A DNA stretch of 27,641 nucleotides. Source: Botryllus schlosseri. Taxonomy: Eukaryota > Chordata > Ascidiacea > Stolidobranchia > Styelidae. The notes beneath the pieces are model-generated. The model saw nothing but the letters and a program-made list of their open reading frames with translations, searched no databases and was not told the DNA's origin. Position 1 is the first letter of the stretch. Every line of letters starts with the position of its first letter. Positions 9,117-19,264 of the stretch are shown here, one piece after another. Position numbers and translations under genes: made by a program. The DNA lies in contig ATSW01008118.1 of the NCBI GenBank assembly GCA_000444245.1, positions 1 through 27,641 of the forward strand, given 5' to 3'.

Positions 9117-9542
9117 GCAGCGAAGCTACTGGAGTTTAAAAAAAACTTTTATTTCAACATAAAATCTTTTTTCAAGTTTTTCTGTCAACCGCAGAAACTT
9201 GTTAGGTCAATCAGACATGTGTGGTCGGTCAAAGTTATCAACAACTTCTTTGAACTCCGGCTGCATGTCACGTGTAGAAACCCTTAGTAAATACTGACTG
9301 CATGTGAACATCGGATATATTGGAACGAAGCCTTGTCGCGTCAATGTTCATGGTCAAAAATATATGTCCACCCGAACAAAGAAAGTAGTTTCATGTCCAT
9401 CTTTCTCATGCTGGCAAACTTTGATTCATTCTGTGACGCATAAAATTTGACAATACTTTCAGAATATAATTTCAATTTCATGGTAGAAACTCTCTGCGGG
9501 CTGGTCAAAATTCCTTCGCTGGCCGTATGTTGCCCATCCCTG
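9117..9542 (-). pseudogene. hAT transposase relic, C-terminal region
   Basis: Read on the minus strand, the end at 9542 begins CAGGGATGGGCAACATACGG, a hAT-type terminus. Further in, translation gives LLSLFGWTYIFD and, in another frame, MNIDATRLRSNISDVHMQSV. These resemble the FGSTY... and MN-x-x-K-x-R-x-x-L-x-D-x-H-L motifs of the C-terminal dimerisation region in hAT transposases of the GTF2I-repeat/ZBED type. Frames are broken and stops interrupt it, so it is dead. An AAATAAAAG string lies near 9148. The far end is uncertain; CCAATGTG (about 9108-9115) and CCAATGCA (9543-9550) could be worn target duplications. Confidence 0.55.
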
Positions 9543-9550
9543 CCAATGCA

Positions 9551-10391
9551 TAGCTAGAATACACTATTAAATTTGTTACATCTTCCTGTTTCCTGTAGGT
9601 GTAGCCTTATCGATCACAAGATACATCGAGAACTATTGATCTTCGATATAAAGCGAAACCAAATTCTCGATTATGTTCACATGAAAATGTAAGTATTCTA
9701 TCCAAGTCGTGAGTAAGCCACAGGGAGGAAAGAATCGCGATTAGGATTGCCATATCTCGAAGTGATGCTGTGCATGGATGTCAGGTTGTAGCATGAACAA
9801 ATCTATTATCAGGCGATGGTTTACGCAGCGTCGTGGTATTTGTAATATGGTCGTGAAGCATGTCAGCGGGCACAATAACGCCACATTTCAATGATATATA
9901 TAGTCTTACGAAAACGAGAGTGATGATTGCCTTCGATGTTCATTCCTGCGCTTGAGATTAGATGATGAATAGAACTGTACCAGCTGCCAACTTGCAGTCA
10001 GCGAGCAAGCAAATTTATGCCATATACTATCTTTTGAATTCATTGCCGCTAATTGAATGCATTTCCGTGTTCGCAATGAAAGAAAGAATCATCTTGGATC
10101 CAAAATTTAGTGACATTTCGATTATTTCATATATCTAAGTTCAAGAAACCAGCCACTAGACTGCAATTGGCAGGCATTCCGGAAAAGCGCGACCTGAGAT
10201 CGACCACCACTACCTCAATCATTGTGAAAAAGGACGATAGAATGCTCGTGCGATACTTCGAAGTTACGCTGTGCCTTCNGTTCATGCTCGATGGGGTTCA
10301 GCTGGTTCGGCTTCGCTCAATCGATGAATTGATTTATGGATACAATGGATTTGGAGGACGTGGGAGTAAGTCCTGGATCTACTCATTATAA
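9551..10391. other. Unassigned spacer
   Basis: No family recognised on either strand. A 93-codon open frame at 10110-10391 has an N in it and no recognisable domain. A good donor-like GTAAGT occurs at about 10367 inside it, so an exon of an unknown gene is possible but unsupported. Confidence 0.4.
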
Positions 10392-10589
10392 CAGTGGTCG
10401 GGAACCTATGGCTCGCGAGCCACATATAGCTCTTTTGGGCATAAAATATGGCTCTTTGCCAGATATTTATTTTTGTACTAAATTGACCAATATTGCAGCG
10501 ACTTGTTGGTATATTTTCGTCACGGCCAAAATAATTATTCTCGTGGCGGTATAAACATGCCTTTGAGAGGTAAAGACAATCTGTATCCT

Positions 10590-10650
10590 GGCGTGGTGGC
10601 ANCGATGGGATTCGAACCCACGCCATCGAAGTGACTGGTGACTGGTGACA
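10590..10650 (-). other. tRNA-like 3' half (SINE or pseudo-tRNA fragment)
   Basis: The minus strand has a perfect B box, GGGTTCGAATCCC (plus-strand 10607-10619), in a T-arm-like setting followed by TGCCACCA. No matching A box was found at the right distance, and one N falls here. I read it as a tRNA-derived fragment, not a functional tRNA gene. Confidence 0.4.
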
Positions 10651-11060
10651 GTGGTGAGTCAAACCTCCTGGCGAGGGGCTGTGTATCCGAATCGAAATCT
10701 TGAATTGTGCAATACGTTGATTCAAAGAGCATAGCAGACATGGCGACGCCCATTTCAAAACGCAGTTTCCAAATACACATTGTCTTCCTGATCTACGGCG
10801 CGAAATGAACTGTTGTGGATGTGACATTCACAATTACTAACTCGAGTTACAAACGCCATAGCTATCCACGTTTCACGTTCTGTGTAGTACCGGCGATAAA
10901 TGTATGCGTGTAGCGCAGCGTTATGTTACCGCCGAATACTGTGAGAATTGAGAAGACGATAAGTATTTTGATGTTCGGAATCAATGTAACAGTCACATTC
11001 GATTTATAACAGTTATAAATAATAAATTATACGCTACTTACGATGAATTGCGTTTCATTG

Positions 11061-11304
11061 TTTTGTTTGTTCGAGGTATTCATGGTGTTTGTCGACTATT
11101 ATGATCATTTACACCAGGCCGATATTCTTCATTTTTATTCTGTAACTGCCGACTTATAGCACGACCCCCTTGTGGGCTTCTTGTAAAACACCGCTTACGC
11201 GGATGAGGTGGAGAGAGGGAGCCCAGATAAACCTCCAACACTTGGTCATAGGAATTCTGGAGTCGACCACGGTTGGACTTCAACCACTACGCTATCTCGT
11301 CACC
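11061..11304 (-). mobile_element. tRNA-derived SINE, family A, nested in the hAT
   Basis: On the minus strand it has an A box TAGCGTAGTGG (plus 11284-11294), a B-box-like GGTCGACTCC (plus 11259-11268) and the same body as 5700-5979. Target duplications are imperfect: TTGCGTTTCATTG (11048-11060) and TTGCGTAATCATTG (11305-11318). It lies inside the hAT at 10392-11560, so it inserted into that element. Confidence 0.82.
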
Positions 11305-11600
11305 TTGCGTAATCATTGGTGACGGGGTGACGCTTGGCCCGTCTGTGTCTTACCCTTCGTTCCGAGTTTTTACAGAGAAAATGTGGCGCAAACGAGGAAT
11401 CCCATGTAGTGAGTTTGAATTAGTGCTACCATGACACCACGAATTTCCAATTGTGACGTAACAGTTGATTGACATATATGGCTCTTTGGTAGTTGAGAAC
11501 TCGAGATCGAAAAAATAGGGCCAATATGGCTCTTCCGACAAAAAAGGTTCCCGACCACTGCATTATAATATCTCATGCGTTATCCGTTGTTTACCTAATC

Positions 11601-12546
11601 CGTCCGTACATTTGTTGTCGTGGACAGTCCACATCATTCGTGAAGAATATTTTCGTCACTAATCGAAATAACTAGAAGAAGACTTTATCCAAATATAATG
11701 ACAGTTTCACATCATCGAACTATGATATTAATCTTATCAACATTAACTATAGTGACATGAAATTTTATTCACTATAACATTTGCAATAATGGAATAATTT
11801 ATCTTGAATTGTTGGTAATCGCATGTGGTTTGTGTGAGCTAGCTAAATGGATGGGTATTACAACTGTCTGAAGACAAGGGGGACAGGGTAGAAGCCCGTA
11901 ATTTCGCAGCCCGTGCATATTGTGTGCATACTATAATAGACTAATAAGACTATTTATGAAGAAGATTTACTGCAATGAGTGATGTGCAGGTTTCCAATTC
12001 AGCCCCGTCCGGTATGTTCGGGCTATCGTCGATCGGGCTAAGATAAAAACCGAAATCGCGAAAACGTACTTCTGCTGACTCATTTGCGCGTATTTTTCTT
12101 CTACATTCATTCAACATCTTGAATGTTTTGAGCGCTTCGCGGGATTTCCCTTCCGCATTCACGATTAGTGATGTTTATTCCACTTTTCATCTGGAGATGG
12201 GTGTGCACCGTATGCGGTAGCGTTTGGATAAACAAAATTGTCTATCAATGATTACGACAGTGATTAGTTTAAAATTAGTCTACTTCCAAAACAATTGCAC
12301 GCTCCTCTCAGTTTTGACAATTTCACGATATGCCAATTTTGTGTACGTGTTATATGACGATCTTATGAACGCCACCCATGACGATGTGTCAGGGCTCAAT
12401 AATTAACGTTAGATATTTTGTGCTGAGTTTCAACCACCACAGAAAAATGATGTTTATTTGCGCATGTGCTTTGTAGTGTAAATCCATGTTTACGTACGGG
12501 ATTACCGATTGCAGCCAGTAACCACACTATCTTTAAATATACACAG
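11601..12546 (+). other. Upstream region of copy 2 gene
   Basis: Aligns with 60-1518 minus the hAT at 190-664 and the TATA-bearing segment at about 785-975. It includes the empty site CTATAACA (11772-11779). Open frames at 11950-12162 (minus) and 12224-12406 (plus) are not kept in copy 1. No first exon with a signal peptide could be identified. Confidence 0.5.
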
Positions 12547-15500
12547 GTTGTAACATTGCCACTTACACGGGAGAACACTGCTGCTGTCATATCGATTCGA
12601 ATAAAGATAGATGCTGCCCGTCGTTGCCTTCCAACTACTGTTGTACCCGAACTGAGGAGCTGTATCGAGGTTTATACTGCAAGAGCTCTCAAGACTGTAG
12701 CGGGTCAGCTAAGGCCATGTGCTGTAGCGTGAGTAGAAAATGTTGCACCCGCCGAGAATACGATATCGAAACACCACGATGTAACTCTGTCGCTGACTGT
12801 GCGAATGCTGCACGAGCACCGAACTGTTGTGACAGTAAAGCCAGGTGCTGCACAAACGCCACATATACAGAGGAATCATGTTCTGATGACTATGATTGTC
12901 AGACAACTACCAAGCCGCAATGCTGTAGCTTGAGTAAAAAATGTTGCACCAGCCGTGAATACGATATCGAAACGCCACGATGTAACTCTATCGCTGACTG
13001 TGCGAATGCTGCGCGAGCACCGTACTGTTGTGACAGTAAAGCCAGGTGCTGCACAAACGCCACATATGCAGAGGAATCTTGTTCTTCCGACCGTGGTTGT
13101 CGGACTACTACCAAGCCACACTGCTGCAAAAACTCCAAGTGCTGCACGCCAAAACAGTACGAAATTGAAAATACATCTCCTTCCGAGATGCTACGACGCA
13201 ACAGCGGTGCTTTATGGTATGTAGGCTATATGTCTTCCACTTTCGATACTTTCCAAGGGCTCACGAGCACTGATTTGCTTCACGACTTCATTTCTGTTTT
13301 AATATTTTGAACCTATCGCACTAATGAAGGTGCTGGAACGCAGAATTTGGTCTCAGTCCGTGGTTGCGCATGTAATATTGAATTCCAATTATGACCTACA
13401 GGTAGGGGTGCTATATGTCCTCATTTAGGATGATTAGTCCTCTTTTATCAATAAAACTAAAATGTACTCCGGGGACGCCTAAAAGCCCTATATTTCGCAC
13501 GCCGTCCTCTATTTCGCACGCCGTCCTCTATTTCTGCTTCGAGTTTAGGCTATTAGGCAGCTAACACTAAAACAGGTCAACCCGACACATATAGTACATG
13601 TTAAAACGTTTTTGACTACCCATCTAAAAAAAAGTCCAATCCCCCAGAATCACAATTATCTGTGTAAATTCCCCGTGTATATGTCTGTTTTTGAAACTTG
13701 AAAAAATTGTCCTGTTTGTTCGGATATGAATGTATGATAATCCAGGTATACCGTCCTTGATGTAAGATTGTGAAGTGGTGGCAGCGTTCGTTGTCTAGTA
13801 TCGTACAGTTCGAACTTAAATGTAGGATGGGGACTAACTGATGCGATCGGTGCTCAAAGACAGCTTACAAAATTTCCAAATGTCTATTCAGAATTTGGAA
13901 GTTGGCCCCACAGGTTCATTAGTAATTAATCAGAGCTCCACGTTATGCATCCCTTACTTAAACCTATTCACATGTAATTTCTCGGCAGATATCTTGCTGA
14001 AGTAACTATTTGAAGCCGTTTCGAAGTGCAATTCGACCACCTTCCATCGCCTTAGACCAGTGGTTCCTAACCTTGCCTCCAGCGCCCCCCAAAGGGCGCT
14101 GGTGATTTTGAAGGGGGCGGAAACGCTAATGGGGCGATATGGGGGGCGCTGGGCTCGGGGGGCGATATGGGGGGCGCTGAAGAAAAATGGCTTCGCAGTA
14201 GATGGTGTAGTAGTAGGACATATCCGTAACGAGTATTCAGAGCAAATTAACATTCCACAAAACATGTCAAATCTCGGAATTTTTGGTCGCGGTGCGAGAC
14301 GATGTTTGCTATATATGTTTTCATAAAAGTAATGGGTTATTATAATTCGTGTAAAATGAATCGCGCGTACTTTTAGATCGTCAATTTCGCGTTAAGTCAC
14401 TGCCGTCACGCTTGCTAGGGCTATTTTCAACAAAATGTTTCGAACTATAGGTATTATATTGTGCAGCGCACAGCGTGTGCGAATCGAAGAAAGAGGCACT
14501 GTATATCACTTGTGAGAGTGAGAGCCCCTTGTACATAAAATATCTTTTGAAGCTTTGTGCACGAAATGAATAGCTTACTATACTTGTGTTTGAGAGCTAC
14601 AAGATTAAATCGTCAAGAATAGTTTTCCGTCGTGTCATAAAGGGTGATACTATCTAGTGTTGTGAGTACATGAGTGTTATATAATATGAGTTGCCTTGTT
14701 TGGAATACATTCACGTTAAAATTATTAACTGGGTGCAGTATTAAATTCAATGTGGGCAGATATATGAATCTTATTCTCAGTAGACATAAACATTAGGGAT
14801 GGTGTGAACCTCTGAAAGGTTCAGGTTCGTGTGAACGCGAACCTTTTGGAAAGGTTCTGTGTGAACACGAACGTGAACCTCATGACGTCACGTGACGTCA
14901 TATTGCCAATTCCAACCCTATCTTTGAATGAAGTGATAGCCTATAATAATGTTCGCACGATACCTAGCGACGACTCGGACACGGATTTGTTTTTAATGAT
15001 GCAGTAAAGATATGAAGTCAAGATTGACCCTGTACGCCTGCAAGATTTTTCTCATCAGAAAACGATATCAATCTCATTGATTGGTTGAATAAGCATCATT
15101 CGCTGACTACGTACTTCGCTCATGATGTTGTGTGGTTGTAGGTCAAACTCACAACAGAGATTCACTAAATATTCACAAACGGTAAGCTGGATATTTCGAG
15201 CAAACTTTTGTAACAAAGCAAGTAAAACTTTGAGATTGTCAAGGTGCATGCTCGTTAGGTGTTGATTTTTAATGCTTTCAGCACCATGCATAACGTGGCC
15301 CGCAGTTGAAATGAAATTAATTTGAACCAAAGATGTTATAATGAAGTGATAATTGCAATATATGAAAAAGGTTCACAGTGCAGAACCTACCAAGGTTCTG
15401 TTGTGAACGTGAACCTCTAAATTTCCGAGGTTCACACACAGAACGCGAACGTGAACCTCACGTTCACACCATCCCTAAGAAACATAAATTACACATCATG

Positions 15501-16829
15501 TTTTGACGAAAAAAATCGCATAATTATATAAAATAGAATTAGGCATTTCGGCGTCGGCCATGACCATGCCACGCTGCACTATGACATATGAAGTTCCGGC
15601 CAATATGAGACTCCCAGAAGTGTGCCAAAAAGATCGTCAGCGAGAAAACCATTAGCCGAAGAGGGTTGCCCTTATATTGACCGTAAACTTCGATGTGTAT
15701 AAGTCTAATTGTCCATAGATGCTTAAATCGCTCGTGCCGAAATATCATGTTGTCGCAATATGCACCCCACAGGACAAATAGCATCCATCAGAAAAAAATT
15801 ATTTGCCAGGGAATAAATACCGGAATCGTGTGCTTACTTTAGTTTAGTACGTTTATGCCTTTCAATATCTTTTGACTATATAGCGGACAAAAGGTAACAA
15901 AATAAAAACATGTAACGAAGTAATTGTACCAAAGGGCACGCCCGAATATGTTTAAATAATAATTACGCGTCCTTCATTTTCCGAGACAACAGCTCAGTCA
16001 TCGCTACTGGTAAATCTGATTACGTAGGCTGAGAGGGTCAAAAGTTTATAGCGACATATATATGAAATTACACCCTATTCATTCATACATTGTAGAAAAT
16101 TTTGGCGCCTAGGGCGACCAGGGCACAGTAACTTTGCTGACCATCGAAATCACGCGACGGGGTTCTTGCGGCAAAGCCCCAAAAGTTGGGTCTATCACGC
16201 TATGGGTGCGTAACACAATCGTTTTTTAGAGGGGCTGACGAAGTGCTGTTACGGCACCCCCTCTTACCCATTGTCTTTAATACAGTCCTTAAAATATGGG
16301 GTTGGGGACGCTAGAGCACGATAATTTTTTAAGGGGGGCGCTGGAGGAAAAAAGGTTAAGAACCACTGCTTTAGACCGTAAACACGCACGGATTTGATCT
16401 TTCCCTAATTTTCCTTACCACTCGGATAACACACTTAGCATGTCATTTACGATAATTTTCATTTTGGAATACAGCGCCGTCGCTCTCTTACTTCTCGCTG
16501 GAATGCTCTCTCTATCTGTAATATGTCTTGGATGTGTTTATGCGTGTGGAGCCAAACCTACGAAGCGCCGAGAAACACCCCGTTCAAATGAATCTTTCGC
16601 AACGGTCAGTGCAACGATTGAGCTACCATCTACTCAACAACACGCAACACCACCGCAGAGACCGCCACGAGGCAACGCGAGACAACGCTACGCCAACGAA
16701 GACGGATCTATACGGTATCAAGCGCCAGCCGTAGCTACTAAGCCGGTTACCGGTTTGCCTACCTATAATGATTTACCCCCGTCATACGAGCTCGCAACTA
16801 CAGGCAAAGTTTTAAGAACTGCTACATAG
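12547..16829 (+). CDS. Cys-repeat single-pass membrane protein with PPxY tail, copy 2 (5 modules; 5' end not found)
   Basis: Exons are 12547-13216 (after a CACAG acceptor, before a GTATGT donor) and 16475-16829 (after TACAG, ending at a TAG stop). The junction again joins TG to C in frame, giving a Cys codon. The Cys exon encodes the CCC/CC/CC start and five C-x5-C-x7/8-CC-x4/5-CC modules, 38 Cys in all. A 67-residue block is doubled: the nucleotide repeat has a period of 201 bp (starts near 12720 and 12921). The last exon gives a membrane helix (AVALLLLAGMLSLSVICLG onward), basic residues KPTKR, a Pro-rich tail with two RNAR-type basic spots and DLPPSYELAT near the end. Role inferred as in copy 1: a surface or secretory-pathway membrane protein with a WW-domain ligand. 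Its intron holds a nested pair of transposons. No TATA box like that of copy 1 lies upstream. Both exons are open, which favours a working gene. Family identity remains unsure. Confidence 0.72.
12720..13121 (+). repeat. In-exon tandem duplication, 2 x 201 bp
   Basis: Each unit of 67 codons starts at TGCTGTAGC (about 12720 and 12921) and covers two six-Cys modules. Copy 1 has a single unit. The period is a multiple of three, so the frame is kept. The two units differ at scattered sites, so this is not an assembly echo. Confidence 0.85.
13404..13744. mobile_element. Old hAT MITE (TAGGGTTACC family), copy 2 orthologue
   Basis: Left end TAGGGGTGCTATATGTCCTC from 13404; a decayed right end near 13744. 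Inner TCCTCTTTT-like motifs and length (about 340 bp) match the family seen at 2394-2740. It contains a short doubled stretch (TTTCGCACGCCGTCCTCTA, about 13492-13530). Orthologue of 2151-2346. Confidence 0.55.
14794..15477. mobile_element. Nested hAT deletion derivative (TAGGGATGGTGTGAAC family)
   Basis: Inverted ends TAGGGATGGTGTGAAC and GTTCACACCATCCCTA bound 684 bp. Target duplications are ATAAACAT (14786-14793) and AGAAACAT (15478-15485), 7 of 8. Subterminal GTGAACCT-type motifs are repeated on both sides. On the minus strand, 15055-15330 encodes a transposase remnant. Since it lies wholly inside 14058-16368, it arrived later or rode in with it. Confidence 0.9.
15055..15330 (-). pseudogene. 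hAT transposase C-terminal remnant
   Basis: The 91-codon minus-strand frame includes FISTAGHVMHGAESIKNQHL and, shortly after, HLDNLKVLLALLQKF. This fits the FSTAG...R-L-x-x-x-N-V-x-x-L-x-x-L pattern of the hAT C-terminal dimerisation domain. Only that end survives; the catalytic part is absent, so the nested element is a deletion derivative of an autonomous hAT. Confidence 0.65.
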
Positions 16830-16950
16830 CTCAGTGGAGGAAGCTGGACTTCATAATACACAATTTACATACTAGATAACTAGACGCACCAATACTAAAT
16901 TTACATAATGTGAGTTCCACAACCATACCAGACGTTGGTATATATGTTTA

Positions 16951-16989
16951 TAGATAACTAACGACTAACCTGCGTATGTTAGTTATCTA
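16951..16989. repeat. 12-bp perfect inverted repeat in the 3' UTR
   Basis: TAGATAACTAAC (16951-16962) pairs perfectly with GTTAGTTATCTA (16978-16989) across a 15-base loop. The copy 1 region (3557-3582) has only one arm (TAGATAACT), so the second arm arose in copy 2. Confidence 0.8.
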
Positions 16990-17306
16990 CAGTATTGCCA
17001 ATGAGCTATTCTCCGTGCTTTATCGCGTCTAATGTGCGCTGCTGTTGTATTTCTTGCCCTGCCTTTATTACCAAATGTCTTCTTCAGGTAATAAGAATAG
17101 TCTACTTATGAATGATTCCGTTTTTTAATGAATGAACATGATTTTATCTGGATATAGTAACGCATGGACGGTGCACGTGCTTCCGATTCCAATGGCTGGT
17201 TTGTAAAGTCGCAATGTTATATAATATTTTTATGTTTTAAAACCAAGTGTGAGAATGAGTGTTTTATCAAACCATTCAGGAGCACGGCAATAGTGATGTA
17301 GAGCAC

Positions 17307-17330
17307 ACACACGCATACACACACACAAGT
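17307..17330 (+). repeat. CA-rich microsatellite
   Basis: A run of CA dinucleotides with small interruptions in the copy 2 3' UTR. The matching place in copy 1 (about 3872-3885) has only a few CA units. Confidence 0.7.
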
Positions 17331-17396
17331 TATTCAATGTCCTGAAGCTGAACCTGCTCGCTATGTGCTTGAACGACATTAACCGCTCTCATGTTG

Positions 17397-17402
17397 AATA
17401 AA
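17397..17402 (+). terminator. Poly(A) signal AATAAA, copy 2 gene
   Basis: AATAAA in a block conserved with 3949-3954 of copy 1. Confidence 0.55.
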
Positions 17403-17420
17403 CCCAGCGAGTATATGTTG

Positions 17421-18112
17421 TAATTGTAATCCTTTTACTTTTCGTTGAAACTGTCAATTACCATTTGTTACAAGCGCATGAATATCACATCTTTGAATAC
17501 CGACATGATGCATCTATTATATTCTATAAAATGAACAATGGTTTTCGACAGTACGACCATATTTCCTGACAATTTATCGCATATTATACAACATAGGACG
17601 TGACATTCGGGAGCTTTGACGTGCATCTGTGAAGAGTGAGATTACAATAGATTGTTATATACCACGTTGCAGTCGCAAATATTGAGATCCTGTAAAACGT
17701 TGCATTAGTAATATTAATAATATAATTTGTGTCGAATTCCCTGTACCTAATGATGCAGCACTCTTTTCTATATAATACCTTCAAGGTCACCGCATCTACG
17801 GAAATAGTTGTCCCGGAGTACTAGCGAAACTGGAGTCTCACTGAAAATGAAATGGTCGTGTTGATCATCATTGCCTATCAATTCAACAGTCAATCGCGAT
17901 ACCAGTTATTCCATTTCTGTTTGTGCATTTATATGCGGTTTTGTTGGTTCTTTTGATATTATGCGATAATGACAAGTATATAGTAAAATCGATGAAGGAA
18001 ATTGTTTGGTGTCTTGCTGACGAAATTTAGTCTCTGTGGGCATCTTTGCACTATACACTATATATATGGGCATATGGTCAGTAACGAAGTAGCCTATACT
18101 TCTACTTTTCCG
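17421..18112. other. Intergenic tract of copy 2, no gene seen
   Basis: Aligns with 3971-4577. AT-rich, with short frames that are not kept between copies. Confidence 0.5.
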
Positions 18113-18128
18113 GAGTGCTGGAGTGCTC
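18113..18128. other. Probable hAT excision footprint
   Basis: Two adjacent 8-mers, GAGTGCTG and GAGTGCTC, lie at the site where copy 1 has GAGTATTC, the hAT, then GAGTATCC. The last base of the left copy (G) is the complement of the base expected (C). Such terminal complementation is known from hAT excision through flanking hairpins (Ac, Tam3). Confidence 0.75.
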
Positions 18129-18353
18129 TAATAGGTTTTGCCTATACTTGCGCTACTTATACTCGAGCTGTTATGATTTCACACGACTTCCACATTCATT
18201 TAACTGTTTGGACACTTGGACACTTAGCATTTTACTTACTAGTGAGTCGCTGCATCTACTGCTATTTCAGTAGAAATTTAGGACGTTTCTTCTACTACTA
18301 GACGTACTAGTTGAGTACCAACGCTGACTATACCCTGACCACCTAGTCGGCAT

Positions 18354-18485
18354 GTGGTGAGAATCCAAGAATGTTCTCTTTGGCGATTGACCTGACGTGG
18401 ACATTAGACAAACAGATCAATATATGTAATTATATACGCATACGCATGGTTTGTGACGACCTTCACGATTCAAACATCCGTTTGA
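18354..18485. repeat. R repeat, extra unit R0'
   Basis: An additional R unit only in copy 2, 277 bp before R1'. Its extended right side (to about 18545) matches R2 and R2', not R1, so it probably came from an R2-type unit. Confidence 0.6.
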
Positions 18486-18630
18486 GACAACAGCAAGCGT
18501 CGGCCATGTATAACGACGCGATTGAAGGCGCGAGATTGATTCGCCTACTACTAAATTGTAAATCGGTACTTCTGAAGGTAAGTGAGTAGAAATCTACTAT
18601 ACTATAGTTGAGCACATTAAGTGGCATGGA

Positions 18631-18760
18631 GTGAGAATCCAAGAATTGTATTTGTGGCGATTGAACTGACATAGTCATTAGACAAACAGATCAATATATC
18701 CGATTATACACGCGTAAGCATGTTTTGTGACGACATCCACGATTCGAACATCTGTTTTGC
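18631..18760. repeat. R repeat, unit R1'
   Basis: Orthologue of 5344-5470. Confidence 0.65.
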
Positions 18761-18981
18761 AGCAACAATACGTTCAAATTGCCAAATTTAATCCACTCGA
18801 AGCTTTCGACTGACTCTCATCAGGAGCGAACGTCGGTAAATGAGGGTTAACCAAACTCGAAATACAGAAAGAATGTTGTCGTTATGACGTAATAATGACA
18901 AGTACACGGAGTCGCGAACGGCAGTAAACAACGCACGGTCACGATAGAACAGAAAGATCTGTAAAACAGCCGAATGACAAA

Positions 18982-19264
18982 CCAAATTGGCGAGATAGCG
19001 CAGTGGTATGATCCGCGGCTGCAACACCAATGGGTGCGGTCCGGGTCCGACCGAGGTCAACTTCAGAATTCATAAGTAGGTTTCGGAGGTTTATCTAGGC
19101 TCCTCCTCGCCACCTCATCCGCGTGAGCGGTGTCGCACAAAAAGCCTAGACGTGAGCCGTGCTACAAGTCGGCAGTTAGCCTACGTAAAAAATGAAGAAT
19201 ATCGGCCTGGTGTAAATGACCATAGTAGTCGACAAACTCCATGAATAACACAAAACAAAAGCAA
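18982..19264 (+). mobile_element. tRNA-derived SINE, family A (copy 2)
   Basis: A box TAGCGCAGTGG (18996-19006), B-box-like GGTCCGGGTCC (19038-19048). Target duplications GAATGACAAA are perfect (18972-18981 and 19265-19274). Orthologous to 5700-5979. Confidence 0.88.

Larger units (their letters stand above)
10392..11560. mobile_element. Non-autonomous hAT with perfect target duplication
   Basis: Terminal repeats CAGTGGTCGGGAACCT and GGTTCCCGACCACTG bound 1169 bp. A perfect 8-bp duplication CATTATAA flanks it (10384-10391 and 11561-11568). Subterminal TATGGCTC / GAGCCA motifs occur at both ends. It carries a nested SINE A on the minus strand (11061-11304) and a tRNA-like fragment (about 10590-10650). 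No transposase frame. It lies just before copy 2 begins. Confidence 0.92.
14058..16368. mobile_element. 2.3-kb hAT element in the copy 2 intron, hosting a nested hAT
   Basis: Termini CAGTGGTTCCTAACCTT and AAGGTTAAGAACCACTG. Target duplications CCTTAGAC (14050-14057) and CTTTAGAC (16369-16376) match at 7 of 8. GC-rich subterminal blocks (GCGCCCCCCAAAGGGCGC on the left, GGGGGGCGCTGG on the right) mark the family, which also includes 190-664. No transposase domain was recognised in its own sequence, so it looks non-autonomous. Copy 1 has the single site CTTTCAAC at 3023-3030. The nested element occupies 14794-15477. Confidence 0.9.
13217..16474 (+). other. Intron of copy 2 gene
   Basis: Starts GTATGT, ends with AG at 16473-16474. 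It aligns with the 1.1-kb copy 1 intron apart from the 2.3-kb hAT insertion (14058-16368). The acceptor lies about 106 bp after the transposon. It holds the empty site TCGTTGTC (13788-13795). Confidence 0.65.
16830..17420 (+). other. 3' untranslated region of copy 2 gene
   Basis: Aligns with the copy 1 3' UTR. It has gained a 12-bp inverted repeat (16951-16989) and a CA-rich microsatellite (about 17307-17330). Confidence 0.5.

Noticed and set aside
10110-10391. 93-codon open frame before the hAT at 10392
   Set aside because: No domain, contains an N, no paralogue in the window. A donor-like GTAAGT is not enough to call an exon.
10282-10827. 181-codon minus-strand open frame
   Set aside because: Crosses a hAT terminus and a tRNA-like fragment and contains ambiguous residues; no domain.
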